Part shown: piece after piece, positions 29,631 through 41,091 of the stretch
How the letters are laid out: each line of letters starts with the position of its first letter
Position numbering within the stretch: position 1 is the stretch's first letter
Origin: Stenotrophomonas sp. ESTM1D_MKCIP4_1
GTDB taxonomy: Bacteria; Pseudomonadota; Gammaproteobacteria; Xanthomonadales; Xanthomonadaceae
DNA: 64,000 nt
NCBI RefSeq assembly: GCF_003086895.1
Contig: NZ_CP026004.1
Location: 1-64,000, forward strand
Direction of reading: 5' to 3'
Translations under genes and position numbers: made by a program
The notes under the pieces: model-generated
What the model was told of the DNA's origin: nothing
The model's input: the letters and a program-made list of their open reading frames with translations, nothing else
Database searches by the model: none

Positions 29631-32093
29631 ATGTCGCTGCACCAGTACCGCCGCAAGCGCCGCCTGGGCGGTGGCAGCGGGCAGACACCGGAACCGGATG
29701 ATGGTCCAGCCGCAGGCAATCCGATGCGGCGCCCGCAGTTCGTCATCCAGCTCCACCACGCCAGCTCGCGACACTACGACTTCCGTCTGGAGATGGACGG
29801 GGTGCTGAAGAGCTGGGCGGTACCCAGGGGTCCCTCGCTGCGCGTGGGCGAAAAGCGCCTGGCGGTGGAAGTGGAGGACCATCCGTTGTCCTACGCCGGC
29901 TTCGAGGGCGACATTCCCGAAGGCCACTATGGCGCCGGCCACGTGCAGGTCTTCGACCATGGCAGCTGGGCCTGCGAAGGTGACCCGCTGCAGGCGCTGG
30001 CCGACGGCAAGATTGATTTCGTACTGCACGGACAGCGCCTGCACGGTGGTTGGAAACTGGTGCGCACCGCCATGAAAGGGCGACAGGTGCAGTGGCTGCT
30101 GATCAAGCGCGACGATGCCGAGGCGCGCGATGCCGAGGCCGATGATCTTCTGGAGCGCGCGATGCGATCCCCCAAGGCAGCAGGAAAGCCGGCGAAGAAA
30201 CGTGCGCCCTCCACGGCACGCAAGGCGGACGCGCGCTGGCATGCGCGCGCGCTGAAACTGGCCGGTGCGCGCGACCATGCTTACCCGCGCGATTTCAGAC
30301 CCCAGCTGACCGACCACCGCGATACCGCGCCCGACGGCGACCGTTGGCTGCACGAGATCAAATGGGATGGCTACCGCCTGCTGGCCGATCTGCACGAGGG
30401 CGAGGTGAAGCTGCGCTCGCGCAATGGCCTGGACTGGACAGCTGACTTTCCCGAAGTCGTGCAGGCCGTTCGTGCGCTGCCGGTACGTGACGCCCGCCTG
30501 GATGGTGAACTGGTGGTGCTCGATGCACAGGGACGCAGTGATTTCGCCGCCCTGCAACGCGTCATCGATGGCAGCTCGAAACAGCCGCTGCGCTACATCG
30601 CTTTCGATCTGCCGGGTGTCGCTGGCGTGGACATCAGCTGCGCGCCGTTGCGTGAACGCAAGGCCCTGCTGAAGGACCTGATCGGGCCGGAGCCAGGCAC
30701 ACTGGCCTTCAGCGAACACGTGGTCGACCACGGCCCGGCAGTGTTTGCCGCCAGTGGTGAGGCTGGCTACGAGGGCATCGTCAGCAAGCAGGTCGATGCG
30801 CCCTACGTGAACGCCCGCGCGCGCAGCTGGGTGAAGGTCAAGCACGAAGACACCGACGAATTCGTCATCGTCGGCCACACCGCGCCCAAGGGCAGCCGCG
30901 TCGGCTTCGGGTCGCTGCTGCTGGCCACGCCCGATGCCGGTGGCCTGCGCTATGTGGGCCGGGTCGGCACCGGCTTCGACGATGAAGGGTTGAAGGCGCT
31001 GACTACCGTCTTGGCGCCCCTGGCCGTGAAAACACCGGTACTGGAACTGCCGGCCCATGTCCCGTTCCGCGCCGCCAGCGTGCGCTGGGTCAGGCCCGTG
31101 GTGGTGGCCGAGGTCGCCTTCCGTGGCTGGGGCAAGGAAGGGCTGCTGCGCCAGGCCAGCTTCAAGCGCCTGCGCAGCGACAAGCAGCAGGAGGACCTGG
31201 GCATGGCACAGGCGCGGGGCAACGATGAAACGGCAGTGGCCATCAGCCATCCCGAACGGGTGGTGTACCCCAGGCAGAAATTCAGCAAGGGCGATGTGGC
31301 TGCGTACTACCGGCAGATGGCGCGCTGGATCCTGCCGGAGATTGCCGGCCGCCCGCTGTCGCTGCTGCGCTGCCCCGATGGGGTCGGCAAGGCCTGCTTC
31401 TTCCAGAAGCACCACGGCTCGGGCCTGGGCGATGCCGTGCACGCGGTGCCGCTGCAGCAGAAAAGCGGGCGCGAGGACTACGTCCATATCGACGATGCGC
31501 GCGGCCTGCTGCAGCTGGTACAGATGAATACATTGGAGCTGCACCCGTGGGGCGCGACGGTGGCCGACCCGGAGCATCCGGACCGCCTGGTGTTCGATCT
31601 GGATCCCGGCGAAGGCGTGAGCTGGGCACAGGTGAAATCGGGCGCGCGCGATGTGCGTGACCGTTTGCTGCAGGTGGGCCTGCAGAGTTTCGTGCGGCTG
31701 TCCGGCGGCAAGGGTGTGCACGTGGTGGTGCCGCTGCAGCCCAAGGCGGACTGGGAACAGGCCAAGGCATTCTGCGAAGCCTTCGCTCAGGCGATGGCAC
31801 TGGAGCAGCCCGACCGTTACGTGGCGACGATGAGCAAGGCCAAGCGCAGCGGTGTCATCTTCATCGACTGGCTGCGCAACACGCGCGGCGCCACCAGCGT
31901 GTGTTCGTGGTCGCTGCGGGCACGCGAAAGTGCCGGCGTGGCGGTGCCATTGCGTTGGGAGGAACTGGCCAGGGTGGGCGCCGCCGATGCGTTTCCGCTG
32001 GCCAAGGCGCTGGCGAGGGCCAAGCGCCTGAAAGGTGATCCTTGGCAAGGGATCGAACGCCTGAAGCAGGTGTTGCCGGCCACCGATTTGTAG
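29631..32093 (+). CDS. ligD: ATP-dependent DNA ligase LigD (multidomain)
   Basis: End-processing and sealing enzyme of bacterial NHEJ, 820 residues. Domain order: 3'-phosphoesterase (about 30-180; HHASSRHYDFRLEMDG), ATP-dependent ligase with the nucleotidyl-acceptor K244 in EIKWDGYR and an OB-fold (to about 510), then the primase-polymerase domain (about 530-815) with the metal pair D656 and D658 in DLDPGEG. This PE-ligase-polymerase order is that of Pseudomonas-type LigD. The TAG stop is supplied by the GTAG head of a SMAG element. Confidence 0.97.
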   Translation: MSLHQYRRKRRLGGGSGQTPEPDDGPAAGNPMRRPQFVIQLHHASSRHYDFRLEMDGVLKSWAVPRGPSLRVGEKRLAVEVEDHPLSYAGFEGDIPEGHYGAGHVQVFDHGSWACEGDPLQALADGKIDFVLHGQRLHGGWKLVRTAMKGRQVQWLLIKRDDAEARDAEADDLLERAMRSPKAAGKPAKKRAPSTARKADARWHARALKLAGARDHAYPRDFRPQLTDHRDTAPDGDRWLHEIKWDGYRLLADLHEGEVKLRSRNGLDWTADFPEVVQAVRALPVRDARLDGELVVLDAQGRSDFAALQRVIDGSSKQPLRYIAFDLPGVAGVDISCAPLRERKALLKDLIGPEPGTLAFSEHVVDHGPAVFAASGEAGYEGIVSKQVDAPYVNARARSWVKVKHEDTDEFVIVGHTAPKGSRVGFGSLLLATPDAGGLRYVGRVGTGFDDEGLKALTTVLAPLAVKTPVLELPAHVPFRAASVRWVRPVVVAEVAFRGWGKEGLLRQASFKRLRSDKQQEDLGMAQARGNDETAVAISHPERVVYPRQKFSKGDVAAYYRQMARWILPEIAGRPLSLLRCPDGVGKACFFQKHHGSGLGDAVHAVPLQQKSGREDYVHIDDARGLLQLVQMNTLELHPWGATVADPEHPDRLVFDLDPGEGVSWAQVKSGARDVRDRLLQVGLQSFVRLSGGKGVHVVVPLQPKADWEQAKAFCEAFAQAMALEQPDRYVATMSKAKRSGVIFIDWLRNTRGATSVCSWSLRARESAGVAVPLRWEELARVGAADAFPLAKALARAKRLKGDPWQGIERLKQVLPATDL

Positions 32094-32158
32094 AGCCGAG
32101 CCTATGCTCGGCTTCCGTGTCCACGATCAGAAGCAGCCGAGCATGGGCTCGGCTCTAC
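32090..32158. repeat. SMAG (GTAG) element pair
   Basis: The head GTAGAGCCGAGCCTATGCTC starts at 32090 and the inverted copy ends with CTAC at 32155-32158. The element lies between ligD and the convergent receptor gene, and may act as a bidirectional transcript stabiliser or terminator. Confidence 0.85.
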
Positions 32159-32197
32159 AGGGAAGGCGGCGCGCGAACACGCCGCCTCCTGCGTCTA

Positions 32198-34999
32198 TCA
32201 GAAATCCGCGCGGATGCCGAAGGTGACGCGGCGCCCGGAGAACTCGTACTGGGTCGGGAAGGCCTTGTCGATCGTATAGCCGCTGGTTTTCTCGTCCAGC
32301 AGGTTGATCGCCTCCAGGTTCAGCTTCCAGGTGTCATTGAGGCGGAAGCCGATCGACGCATCCAGCTGGCCATAGGCATCGCGGTAGACCGGATACATGT
32401 TCAGGTGGATGTACTCGACGTACTTGTCCTTGTAGTTGTACGAGGCGCGCGCGCTGAAGCGGTCGTTCTCGTAGTACAGGGTGAAGTTGTACGCCTTCTC
32501 GGCCAGGCCTTCCGGCGGCGTGGGGATATCCAGGTCCGAGGCACCGGTCAGCGAGTTGTCCAGCTGGGTGTAGTTGGCGTTGATGCCCCAGCCTTCCAGC
32601 GCCGGGTGCAGCATCGACAACGGCAGCTGCGCCACCAGTTCGACGCCGGTCACCTTGTAGGAACCCTCGGCGTTGACCGGCTGGTAGACCTCGAAGTCGT
32701 AGTAGCCGTCCAGAGAGCCGTTGGCGTTGAGCTTTTCCACGTTCGGCACGATGCCGGTCAGCGACTGCCGCACCACGCCGTCGATCTTCTTGGAGAAGTA
32801 GGACGCCGCCAGCAGGCCACCATTCTGCAGGTACTTTTCCAGGCCCACTTCCCACTGCTTGGCGGTGGTCGGCTTCAGTGCCGGGTTGCCGTCCATGAAG
32901 CGGAAGCTGCTCCAGCTCACGGTGCGCCGGTAGGCGATGTCGGTCAGCGACGGACGCATCAGGGTTTCAGAGGCGGCGCCACGCAGCACCAGGCCGTCGG
33001 CGATCTCGGCGGTCATGTTGAAGCTGGGCAGGATCTTGCTGTAATCGCCGCTGCTGGAGATCGGCGTCGGCGTGTAGCCGCTGCTGCCATCGGCATTCTG
33101 CACCGGGTGGAAGCCGGCCGAATCGACGTCGGTGTCGATCGAGCGCACACCCAGGTTGGCGTACACCGGCACGCTGCCGATGTCGAAGTAGAAATCGGCC
33201 ATGGCATACAGCGCCAGGGTCTTCTCCTTCACTTCGTAGTACTGGCCTGGGTCGATCGGGGTTTCATAGCCCGGGTAGCGGAAGGTGGCGCGTGCATAGG
33301 CATTGGAGACCTGCTGCCAGTCCAGATCGCTGGGCCGGTAGGCGCCGCCCGGCGCCAGCTGGCTGATCCACATCGGGTTGCTGTCGGCCAAGGTGCGGGT
33401 GTTCACCCATGCCGTACTGCCGGCCGTCGGGCCCTGGATCTTGCCGCTGCCGAATGCGCGTTCCTTGGTCTTGTCGGTGTAGCGCGCGCCGAACTGCAGT
33501 GCATTCAACGCCGGGAAGAAGGCCAGGTTCATCTGCCGGCGCAGGTCGAGCTGCGCGGCGTACTTGTCATCCTTCACCTGTTCCACTTCGGTTTCGTATG
33601 CCTCGAACAGATACTTGTCCGCCGCGTTGTACATGTCGAAACCGCCGGTGGTGCTCGGCACGGTCTCGCCGCCATTGCCGGTCCAGCGCGTGCGCGACGG
33701 TGCGTAGGCCACGTGCTTGAGGTTGGCGTAGTCCGAATCCTTGCGCGCACCGGAGTAGCCCACCAGCGCATCGATATCCCAGCCGCCCACCTTCCAGTCC
33801 AGCTTGGTGCTGAACTGGCGGTAGTCGGTGTTGGCGTTGCGCTCCTTGCTGAGGATCTCGTGCTGGGTGGCGGTGTAGGCCACGTCCTTCAGCACGGTGA
33901 TGCCGTAGGCGCCCAGGGTGGTGTTGTCGTAGTCGTAGATGCGGTCCAGCGTGCTGCGGCTGGATGCCGAGTAGGCGGCGGCATCGTACTCGTCCTCGTG
34001 CGTGTCATAGCCGCCGAACATCGCATCGAAGCTGAGCGAGAAGGTATCGCTGGGCTTGAACTGCAGCGACGCGGTGGCGCCCCACTGGTCCTGCTCGTTG
34101 AGGTAGACGCGGTCGCCGACCTTGTCCTGGAAGATGATGCGACTGGTCTCGTCCTTGTCCATGCGGTCCTGCACGACGATGCCGGCATGCCGCGCCAGCA
34201 CGGCGGCAGCCTGCGAGCTGCGCGTACCCGATGCTTCCAGGAAGCGGCCCATCGGCCGGAAGTTGATGCCCGAGTTGGAATCGGTGCGGTTGCTGCGCTT
34301 GGCCTTGGAGAAGGACACCAGGCCACCCCAGTCGCCCCAGGTATCGCTGGCGAGGAAGGAGATCTTCGGGTCGATCTTGCCGTTGATCGAGTTGTGCGAG
34401 GCTTCGGCAGAGGCACTGAACTTCGGTTCGGGGAAGTCGAACGGCTTGGCCGTTTCGATGTAGACCGAACCGGCAATGCCGCCCTCTTCGTCGGCGGCGG
34501 TCGGCGACTTCTGCACGGTCACCGTCTGCACCACGTCGGCAGCGAAGATGTCGAACTGCACGTCGCGCCCACCACTGCCCGAGGCGGTGGCGAGGTTGTT
34601 GATGGATACCAGGGTGAACTCGCTGGGCAGGCCCCGCACGCTGACCTTGCTGCCCAGGCCCTTGTTGCGCTCGATGGTCACACCCGGCATGCGCTGCAGC
34701 GCTTCGGCCAGGTTCTGTTCGGGAAAATCGGCGACGTCGGTGGCGACGATCGAATCCGAGAAACCGATGTTGGCGCGCTTGAGGTCGACCGCGCGCTCCA
34801 GGCTCCTGGCATAGCTGCCGGAAACGGTGACGGTGTCCAGCTGCTGCAGCTGCTCACGGGTATCGCCATCGGCGGCTTCTTCCGCCATTGCATCGATGGG
34901 CAGTACGGCCAGGCCGCCGATCAGCACCGCATGCACGGCGCGGGACAAAAGCTTCGCATGGGGGGCCGCAGCAACGGCCTCCCGGATCTGGTGACGCAT
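32198..34999 (-). CDS. TonB-dependent receptor, large carbohydrate-type
   Basis: 933 residues with signal peptide (to about 42), plug domain (ADFPEQNLAEALQRMPGVTIERN, then SVRGLPSEFTLVSINNLA) and a long barrel ending in Phe (TFGIRADF). It belongs to the same subgroup as the two large receptors at 43022 and 46010 (TonB-dependent receptors with the FP.QNLAEALQR pattern, often used for oligosaccharides in Xanthomonadaceae and Caulobacter). No enzyme genes flank it, so the ligand is unknown. Confidence 0.88.
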   Translation of the reverse strand: MRHQIREAVAAAPHAKLLSRAVHAVLIGGLAVLPIDAMAEEAADGDTREQLQQLDTVTVSGSYARSLERAVDLKRANIGFSDSIVATDVADFPEQNLAEALQRMPGVTIERNKGLGSKVSVRGLPSEFTLVSINNLATASGSGGRDVQFDIFAADVVQTVTVQKSPTAADEEGGIAGSVYIETAKPFDFPEPKFSASAEASHNSINGKIDPKISFLASDTWGDWGGLVSFSKAKRSNRTDSNSGINFRPMGRFLEASGTRSSQAAAVLARHAGIVVQDRMDKDETSRIIFQDKVGDRVYLNEQDQWGATASLQFKPSDTFSLSFDAMFGGYDTHEDEYDAAAYSASSRSTLDRIYDYDNTTLGAYGITVLKDVAYTATQHEILSKERNANTDYRQFSTKLDWKVGGWDIDALVGYSGARKDSDYANLKHVAYAPSRTRWTGNGGETVPSTTGGFDMYNAADKYLFEAYETEVEQVKDDKYAAQLDLRRQMNLAFFPALNALQFGARYTDKTKERAFGSGKIQGPTAGSTAWVNTRTLADSNPMWISQLAPGGAYRPSDLDWQQVSNAYARATFRYPGYETPIDPGQYYEVKEKTLALYAMADFYFDIGSVPVYANLGVRSIDTDVDSAGFHPVQNADGSSGYTPTPISSSGDYSKILPSFNMTAEIADGLVLRGAASETLMRPSLTDIAYRRTVSWSSFRFMDGNPALKPTTAKQWEVGLEKYLQNGGLLAASYFSKKIDGVVRQSLTGIVPNVEKLNANGSLDGYYDFEVYQPVNAEGSYKVTGVELVAQLPLSMLHPALEGWGINANYTQLDNSLTGASDLDIPTPPEGLAEKAYNFTLYYENDRFSARASYNYKDKYVEYIHLNMYPVYRDAYGQLDASIGFRLNDTWKLNLEAINLLDEKTSGYTIDKAFPTQYEFSGRRVTFGIRADF

Positions 35000-35117
35000 C
35001 GGATGGTTTCCCGGTTCCCTGTGGTGTCTTACGCCGCGCCTGCCCCTTTATCCGTGGGTGCAGGCCCCTGCGCCGCGTTGCCGACGTTCGGCGGGCACCG
35101 AGCCTAGGGGGGAATTG

Positions 35118-35513
35118 TTAAGCCTGTGTTGCGCTGCGGGAAGGACGACGGCCGAACCACCAGCCGCCGATCAGTTGCACCGGCAGGGAAAGCAGCAGGA
35201 CGATGGCGAACCAGCGCGGGAAGTCGCCGCCCATCACCCACAGTCCATAGCCGCTGCCGACGACCAGCAGCGCCCAGATCGAGGTGCCGTGCGCACGCGG
35301 CCAGCATGGCGCGTAATAGGTCGCGAAGGCGATGCCGGCGATGCCGCCGAGTACGGTGAAGACCAGGTCCCAGCCCAGTTGTGCTTCGCTGCCGGGATGC
35401 AGGCCGAACAGCGACGGCAGCCAGCCGCCGGCACTGCTGACCAGGGCGAGCGCGAGCAGCGCGCCGACCAGGGCGACGACGGACAGGAAAGCAGTCTTAA
35501 GCATCTCGGGCAT
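35118..35513 (-). CDS. Small inner-membrane protein, unknown function
   Basis: 131 residues from the ATG at 35513. Four hydrophobic segments (about 6-25, 40-60, 70-90, 100-120) with few charges between them. No family recognised. A start 14 codons further upstream is possible but reads into sequence next to a SMAG repeat. It lies upstream of, and parallel to, the large receptor gene, 118 bases away. Confidence 0.7.
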   Translation of the reverse strand: MPEMLKTAFLSVVALVGALLALALVSSAGGWLPSLFGLHPGSEAQLGWDLVFTVLGGIAGIAFATYYAPCWPRAHGTSIWALLVVGSGYGLWVMGGDFPRWFAIVLLLSLPVQLIGGWWFGRRPSRSATQA

Positions 35514-35539
35514 GCGCGCATTGTACGGCGCGCGCGACG

Positions 35540-35603
35540 GTAGAGCCGAGCCCATGCTCGGCTGGCGAATGTGGAAAGCCGCCGAGCATGGGCTCGGCTC
35601 TAC
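35540..35603. repeat. SMAG (GTAG) element pair
   Basis: GTAGAGCCGAGCCCATGCTC at 35540 and its inverted copy ending in CTAC at 35600-35603. Arms match perfectly over the GAGCCGAGCCCATGCTCGGCT core. Confidence 0.88.
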
Positions 35604-35609
35604 AGGGGC

Positions 35610-35987
35610 TCAGGCCTTGCCGGCGGCCTGCAGCGCGGCGAATTCCTCATCGCTGAACAGCCGTGAGCGCACCAGGAAGCGCACGCCCTCGCCGTTCTCA
35701 AGCGAGAACATGCCACCACGTCCGGGTACCACGTCGATGATCAGCTGCGTGTGCTTCCAGTACTCGAACTGCGAGGGACTGATGTGGAATGGTGCGCCGC
35801 CGATCTCGCCCAGGCAGACGTCGCGGTCGCCGACGATGAAATCGCCCTGCGCAAAGCACATCGGCGAGGAACCATCGCAGCAGCCACCGGACTGGTGGAA
35901 CAACAACGGCCCATGCCGCGCACGCAGCTTTTCGATCAGCTGCAGCGCCGCGAGCGTGGCGATGACCTGGTGCGGAAGTTCATTCAT
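35610..35987 (-). CDS. DUF779 family protein
   Basis: 125 residues from the ATG at 35987. The N-terminal half holds FHQSGGCCDGSSPMC (C36, C37, C44), a likely metal or redox site. DUF779 genes are commonly next to aldehyde dehydrogenase genes of the AldB/ExaC type, as here; the molecular role is not established. It is the last of three genes of the dehydrogenase group, separated from adhP by a repeat, and may be cotranscribed with it. Confidence 0.88.
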   Translation of the reverse strand: MNELPHQVIATLAALQLIEKLRARHGPLLFHQSGGCCDGSSPMCFAQGDFIVGDRDVCLGEIGGAPFHISPSQFEYWKHTQLIIDVVPGRGGMFSLENGEGVRFLVRSRLFSDEEFAALQAAGKA

Positions 35988-36001
35988 GGTGGCCTCGTTC
36001 G

Positions 36002-36042
36002 GGGGTCGGATCCCTCTGCCGGTGGCAGAGGGATCCGACCCC
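36002..36042. repeat. Palindromic repeat, GGGGTC...GACCCC family
   Basis: GGGGTCGGATCCCTCTGCC with its inverted copy ending GGGATCCGACCCC. It lies between adhP and the DUF779 gene, just before the DUF779 start codon. Confidence 0.8.
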
Positions 36043-36102
36043 TTGCACGGCCGCCGCGCCCGTGGGAGAGGGGGACGGGCGCGGCAGCCATGCGCGGGAG
36101 GG

Positions 36103-37131
36103 TCAGGCAGCGAAGTCCAGGACCACGCGCCCTTCGATGGTGCCGGCATGCATGCGCGCAAACACGTCGTTGATGTTTTCAAGGCGGTCGGTGCTGACCG
36201 TTGCGGCGACCTTGCCTTCGGCAGCGAACTGCAGCGATTCCTGCAGGTCCAGTCGCGTGCCGACGATCGAGCCGCGTACGGTGACGCCGTTGAGCACCAT
36301 ACCGAAGATGTCCAACGGGAAGTTGCCCGGCGGAAGGCCGTTCAACGACACCGTGCCACCCCGGCGGACCATGCCCAGCGCCTGCTCGAACGCCTTGGGT
36401 GATACCGCGGTGACCAGCGCGCCGTGCGCACCGCCGATCTCCTTCTTCAGGAACGCGGCCGGGTCGGTGGTGCGGGCGTTGACGGTGACCTGCGCACCCA
36501 GCCGACGGGCCAATGCCAGCTTGCCATCATCGACGTCGATGGCCGCCACGTTCAGGCCCATCGCCCGTGCGTACTGCACTGCCATGTGGCCCAGGCCGCC
36601 GATGCCGGAAATGGCGACCCAATCACCGGGCTTGGTATCGGTGACCTTCAGGCCCTTGTAGACGGTCACCCCGGCGCAGAGCACCGGCGCGATCTCCACG
36701 AAGCCCACTTCCTTCGGAAGCAGGCCGACATAGTTGGCATCGGCCAGTGCGTACTCGGCGAAGCCGCCGTTGACCGAGTAGCCGGTGTTGCGCTGCGTTT
36801 CGCACAGCGTTTCCCAGCCACCCAGGCAATGTTCGCAATGGCCACACGCCGAGTACAACCAGGGGATGCCGACCCTGTCGCCTTCCTTGACGTGCCCTAT
36901 CCCGCCTCCCACGGCCACGACGTGCCCCACGCCCTCGTGGCCGGGGATGAACGGCGGGTTCGGTTTCACCGGCCAGTCGCCCTCGGCGGCGTGCAGGTCG
37001 GTGTGGCAGACGCCGCAGGCCTCGATTCTGACCAGTACCTCGCCCGCCCCCGGGCGCGGTACCACGACTTCCTCGATGACCAGCGGCTTGCCGAACTCAC
37101 GGACAACGGCGGCCTTCATGGTTCTATTCAT
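36103..37131 (-). CDS. adhP: Zinc-dependent alcohol dehydrogenase AdhP
   Basis: Oxidises primary alcohols such as ethanol to aldehydes with NAD+. 342 residues from the ATG at 37131, which has GGAGAAAA upstream. Catalytic zinc ligands C42 (ACGVCHTD) and H65-E66 (GHEG); structural zinc cysteines C96, C99, C102 and C110; Rossmann glycine motif SGIGGLG. It follows the aldehyde dehydrogenase gene by 75 bases, so the pair would convert alcohol to acid in two steps under one sigma-54 promoter. Confidence 0.95.
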   Translation of the reverse strand: MNRTMKAAVVREFGKPLVIEEVVVPRPGAGEVLVRIEACGVCHTDLHAAEGDWPVKPNPPFIPGHEGVGHVVAVGGGIGHVKEGDRVGIPWLYSACGHCEHCLGGWETLCETQRNTGYSVNGGFAEYALADANYVGLLPKEVGFVEIAPVLCAGVTVYKGLKVTDTKPGDWVAISGIGGLGHMAVQYARAMGLNVAAIDVDDGKLALARRLGAQVTVNARTTDPAAFLKKEIGGAHGALVTAVSPKAFEQALGMVRRGGTVSLNGLPPGNFPLDIFGMVLNGVTVRGSIVGTRLDLQESLQFAAEGKVAATVSTDRLENINDVFARMHAGTIEGRVVLDFAA

Positions 37132-37206
37132 GCGGTTTTCTCCGTAGTGCGCTTGCAGACAGGATGGCGCCGGCCTCATGCCCGCGCCTTGATCCCGATC
37201 AATTCT

Positions 37207-38745
<1,539 letters not shown>

Positions 38746-38796
38746 GGTGGGCACTCCTTGGATGGCCCGGACAACCCGTGGCCTTCGCCCCATACC

Positions 38797-38811
38797 GCAA
38801 CGAGCGTGCCA
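38797..38811 (-). promoter_or_regulatory. Sigma-54 promoter of the aldehyde/alcohol dehydrogenase operon
   Basis: Read on the minus strand: TGGCACG-CTCG-TTGC, a perfect match to the -24/-12 consensus with correct spacing. Transcription would start near 38785, about 40 bases before the aldehyde dehydrogenase start codon. The divergent gene encodes a sigma-54-dependent activator with GAFTGA. Confidence 0.88.
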
Positions 38812-38953
38812 ACCCTGCCTGTGCTGCGCCGCGTCACGATGCGCGGCGGCGCGGCTGTTGAAGCCTCCAGCGCAGGATGCGGCGGTGCACCACCGGTCGT
38901 CATCGCAACTGAAGCCGGGATGTGCTTTTAATCGGAACAGTGCCCGCAACAAC

Positions 38954-38970
38954 TGTCGCAGAATGCGACA
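38954..38970. promoter_or_regulatory. Upstream activator site candidate
   Basis: TGTCGCAGAATGCGACA is a perfect 7-bp inverted repeat with a 3-base centre, about 145 bases upstream of the -24/-12 element, the usual place for binding of a sigma-54 activator. It resembles the UAS of AcoR-type regulators. It would also let the activator control its own gene. Confidence 0.7.
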
Positions 38971-38983
38971 CAGGAGTGACAGG

Positions 38984-40870
38984 GTGTCCCAGCCGAGTCT
39001 TCCCGAGCGCGTCGGTGGCGCGCGCCGCGCCTTCTTCGAGCGCGGCGCATCGCCGGCAGGCGCCGTGCCTGACGCCATCCTGCAATCCTGGCGACGCTGC
39101 CAGCGCCAGGGCCTATCGGCGGACGCGCGGCCCGATGTGGCCCCTGTGCCGGAACTGTCGCTGCGTGAACTGCGCCAGCGCCGCGAACGCCTGTGGCGGT
39201 TGGCCCGGCCAGAGCTGGAAGGGCTGGCAGGCTCGTTGTCCAGCAGCGACGGCATCGTGCTGCTCACCGACGAAGAAGGCTGGGTACTGGATGCCGAGGG
39301 CAGCAACAGCTTCCTGGACCGGGCCGGACAGGTCGCCTTGATGCCCGGCGTGCGCTGGGATGAAGGCACGGTGGGCACCAATGCCATCGGCACCGCCATC
39401 GTCGAAGGCCGTGCCCTGCAGGTGCGCGGCGGCGAACACTTCTTCGCGCCGCACGGCATCCTCACCTGTTCGGCCACGCCGATCTTCGATCCGTTCGGCC
39501 AGCGCGTCGGTGTGCTCGACATCTCCGGCGATGCGCGCCATGCCCACCTGCATGCGCTGGCGCTGGGCCGGCAGGCGGTGGACCAGATCGAGCACCGTTA
39601 CTTCGCCGATGGACTGGACGACTGCGAGCTGCTGCACCTGCACGCCCAGCCACTGCTGCTGGGCAGCCCGCGCGAGGCCCTGCTCGGTTTCCGCAATGGC
39701 CGTCTGGTGGCGGCCAACCGGGTCGGGCTGGGCCTGTTCGGGCTGGACCGCCACGACATTGGACGGGCGTCCTATGAGGCGCTGTTCGACCAGCCGCTGT
39801 CGCGCCTGCATGACGACGGCATGTTGCTGGACCGCCAGGGGCGTGCGCTGCATGGCCATGCGGACGGCCGCCGCCGGATGCGCAGCGACAGAGCGGTGGT
39901 CGCCCGTGCACCCCGCCTGACACCTGCGGCCGCCGCCACGGTCGTGCTGGCCGCCCCCGGCACCGTGCTGGCCACGCCGGTACAGCAGCAGCTGCGCCAG
40001 GCCGTGCGGGTGCTCGATGCCGGCTTGCCGGTGCTGGTGCAGGGTGAAACCGGCACCGGCAAGGAAGTGTTCGCACGCGAACTGCATCGCCGTTGCGCGC
40101 GCGCCGGCCAGCCATTGGTGGCAGTGAACTGCGCGGCCCTGCCGGAGGGCCTGATCGAAGCAGAGCTGTTCGGTTACGAAGAAGGCGCGTTTACGGGTGC
40201 GCGCCGGCAGGGCAGTACCGGCCTGCTGCGGCAGGCGCAGGGCGGGGTACTGTTCCTCGACGAGATCGGCGACATGCCGCTGGCCCTGCAGCCGCGCCTG
40301 CTGCGCGTACTGCAGGAACGCGAGCTGTCACCCCTGGGCGGGGGCCGCCCGGTGAAACTGGATTTCGCCCTGGTGTGTGCCAGCCACTGCGATCTGCAGC
40401 AGGCCGTGGCCGAGGGGCGCTTTCGCGCCGATCTGTACTACCGCATCGCCGACCACGTGGTGCACCTGCCGGCCCTGCGCGAGCTGGACGAGCGTGGCGC
40501 GCTGCTGCAGGCGCTGTGGACACCGATCGCACAGGGCCGTGTGTTGCAGGGCGAGGTGCTGGAGGTGCTGCAGCGGCAGCGTTGGCCGGGCAACCTGCGG
40601 CAGCTGCAGGCCTGCCTGCGCACGCTGGTGGCGTTGAGTGAGCCGGGTGAGCAGATCACCGCCGCCCATCTGCCTGCCGAACTGTTGAAGGCGCCGGCGG
40701 CCCCGGTGACCGCCATGAATCCCGTGCAGGGTGGGCTGCGTGACATCGCCGAGGACGTGATGCGCCAGGCCCTGCAGGTTGCCGACGGCAATGTCTCTGC
40801 TGCGGCCAGGCGGCTGGGTATCAGCCGCAGCACGCTGTACCGGCGGCTGGGCCAACCCGCCACGCGCTGA
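38984..40870 (+). CDS. Sigma-54-dependent activator, AcoR-like
   Basis: 628 residues if the GTG at 38984 is used; it has AGGAG 8 bases upstream and lies just after the palindromic UAS, while the ATG at 38963 would lie within that site. N-terminal GAF-type sensor (about 60-200), a second sensor region (to 300), AAA+ domain with Walker A GETGTGKE from about 354 and the sigma-54 contact motif GAFTGA at 401-406, and a Fis-type helix-turn-helix at the C-terminus ([20 protein letters not shown]). Probably activates the divergent dehydrogenase operon. Confidence 0.92.
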   Translation: MSQPSLPERVGGARRAFFERGASPAGAVPDAILQSWRRCQRQGLSADARPDVAPVPELSLRELRQRRERLWRLARPELEGLAGSLSSSDGIVLLTDEEGWVLDAEGSNSFLDRAGQVALMPGVRWDEGTVGTNAIGTAIVEGRALQVRGGEHFFAPHGILTCSATPIFDPFGQRVGVLDISGDARHAHLHALALGRQAVDQIEHRYFADGLDDCELLHLHAQPLLLGSPREALLGFRNGRLVAANRVGLGLFGLDRHDIGRASYEALFDQPLSRLHDDGMLLDRQGRALHGHADGRRRMRSDRAVVARAPRLTPAAAATVVLAAPGTVLATPVQQQLRQAVRVLDAGLPVLVQGETGTGKEVFARELHRRCARAGQPLVAVNCAALPEGLIEAELFGYEEGAFTGARRQGSTGLLRQAQGGVLFLDEIGDMPLALQPRLLRVLQERELSPLGGGRPVKLDFALVCASHCDLQQAVAEGRFRADLYYRIADHVVHLPALRELDERGALLQALWTPIAQGRVLQGEVLEVLQRQRWPGNLRQLQACLRTLVALSEPGEQITAAHLPAELLKAPAAPVTAMNPVQGGLRDIAEDVMRQALQVADGNVSAAARRLGISRSTLYRRLGQPATR

Positions 40871-40987
40871 GCGCGCGACGGGCCTGCATGTTCGACGTCC
40901 GCGATGGGGTGCGCGGGCTTGATGCCTGCGGCGCGTATGCGGATGTGGCGCCTGCGCTGGGGCGCATGGGCTGGATGTCTGCTTTGC

Positions 40988-41081
40988 GTAGAGTCGAGCT
41001 TGCTCGACTGTCGCTGTCTCGTAGAGTCGAGCTTGCTCGATTGGCTCCTCGCGAACAGCAGTCGAGCAAGCTCGACTCTAC
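40988..41081. repeat. SMAG (GTAG) triple element
   Basis: Two direct GTAG units (starting 40988 and 41021) are followed by one inverted unit ending in CTAC at 41078-41081. A direct plus inverted triplet is unusual against the simple pairs elsewhere in the window. Confidence 0.85.
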
Positions 41082-41091
41082 GAGGAGCAGG

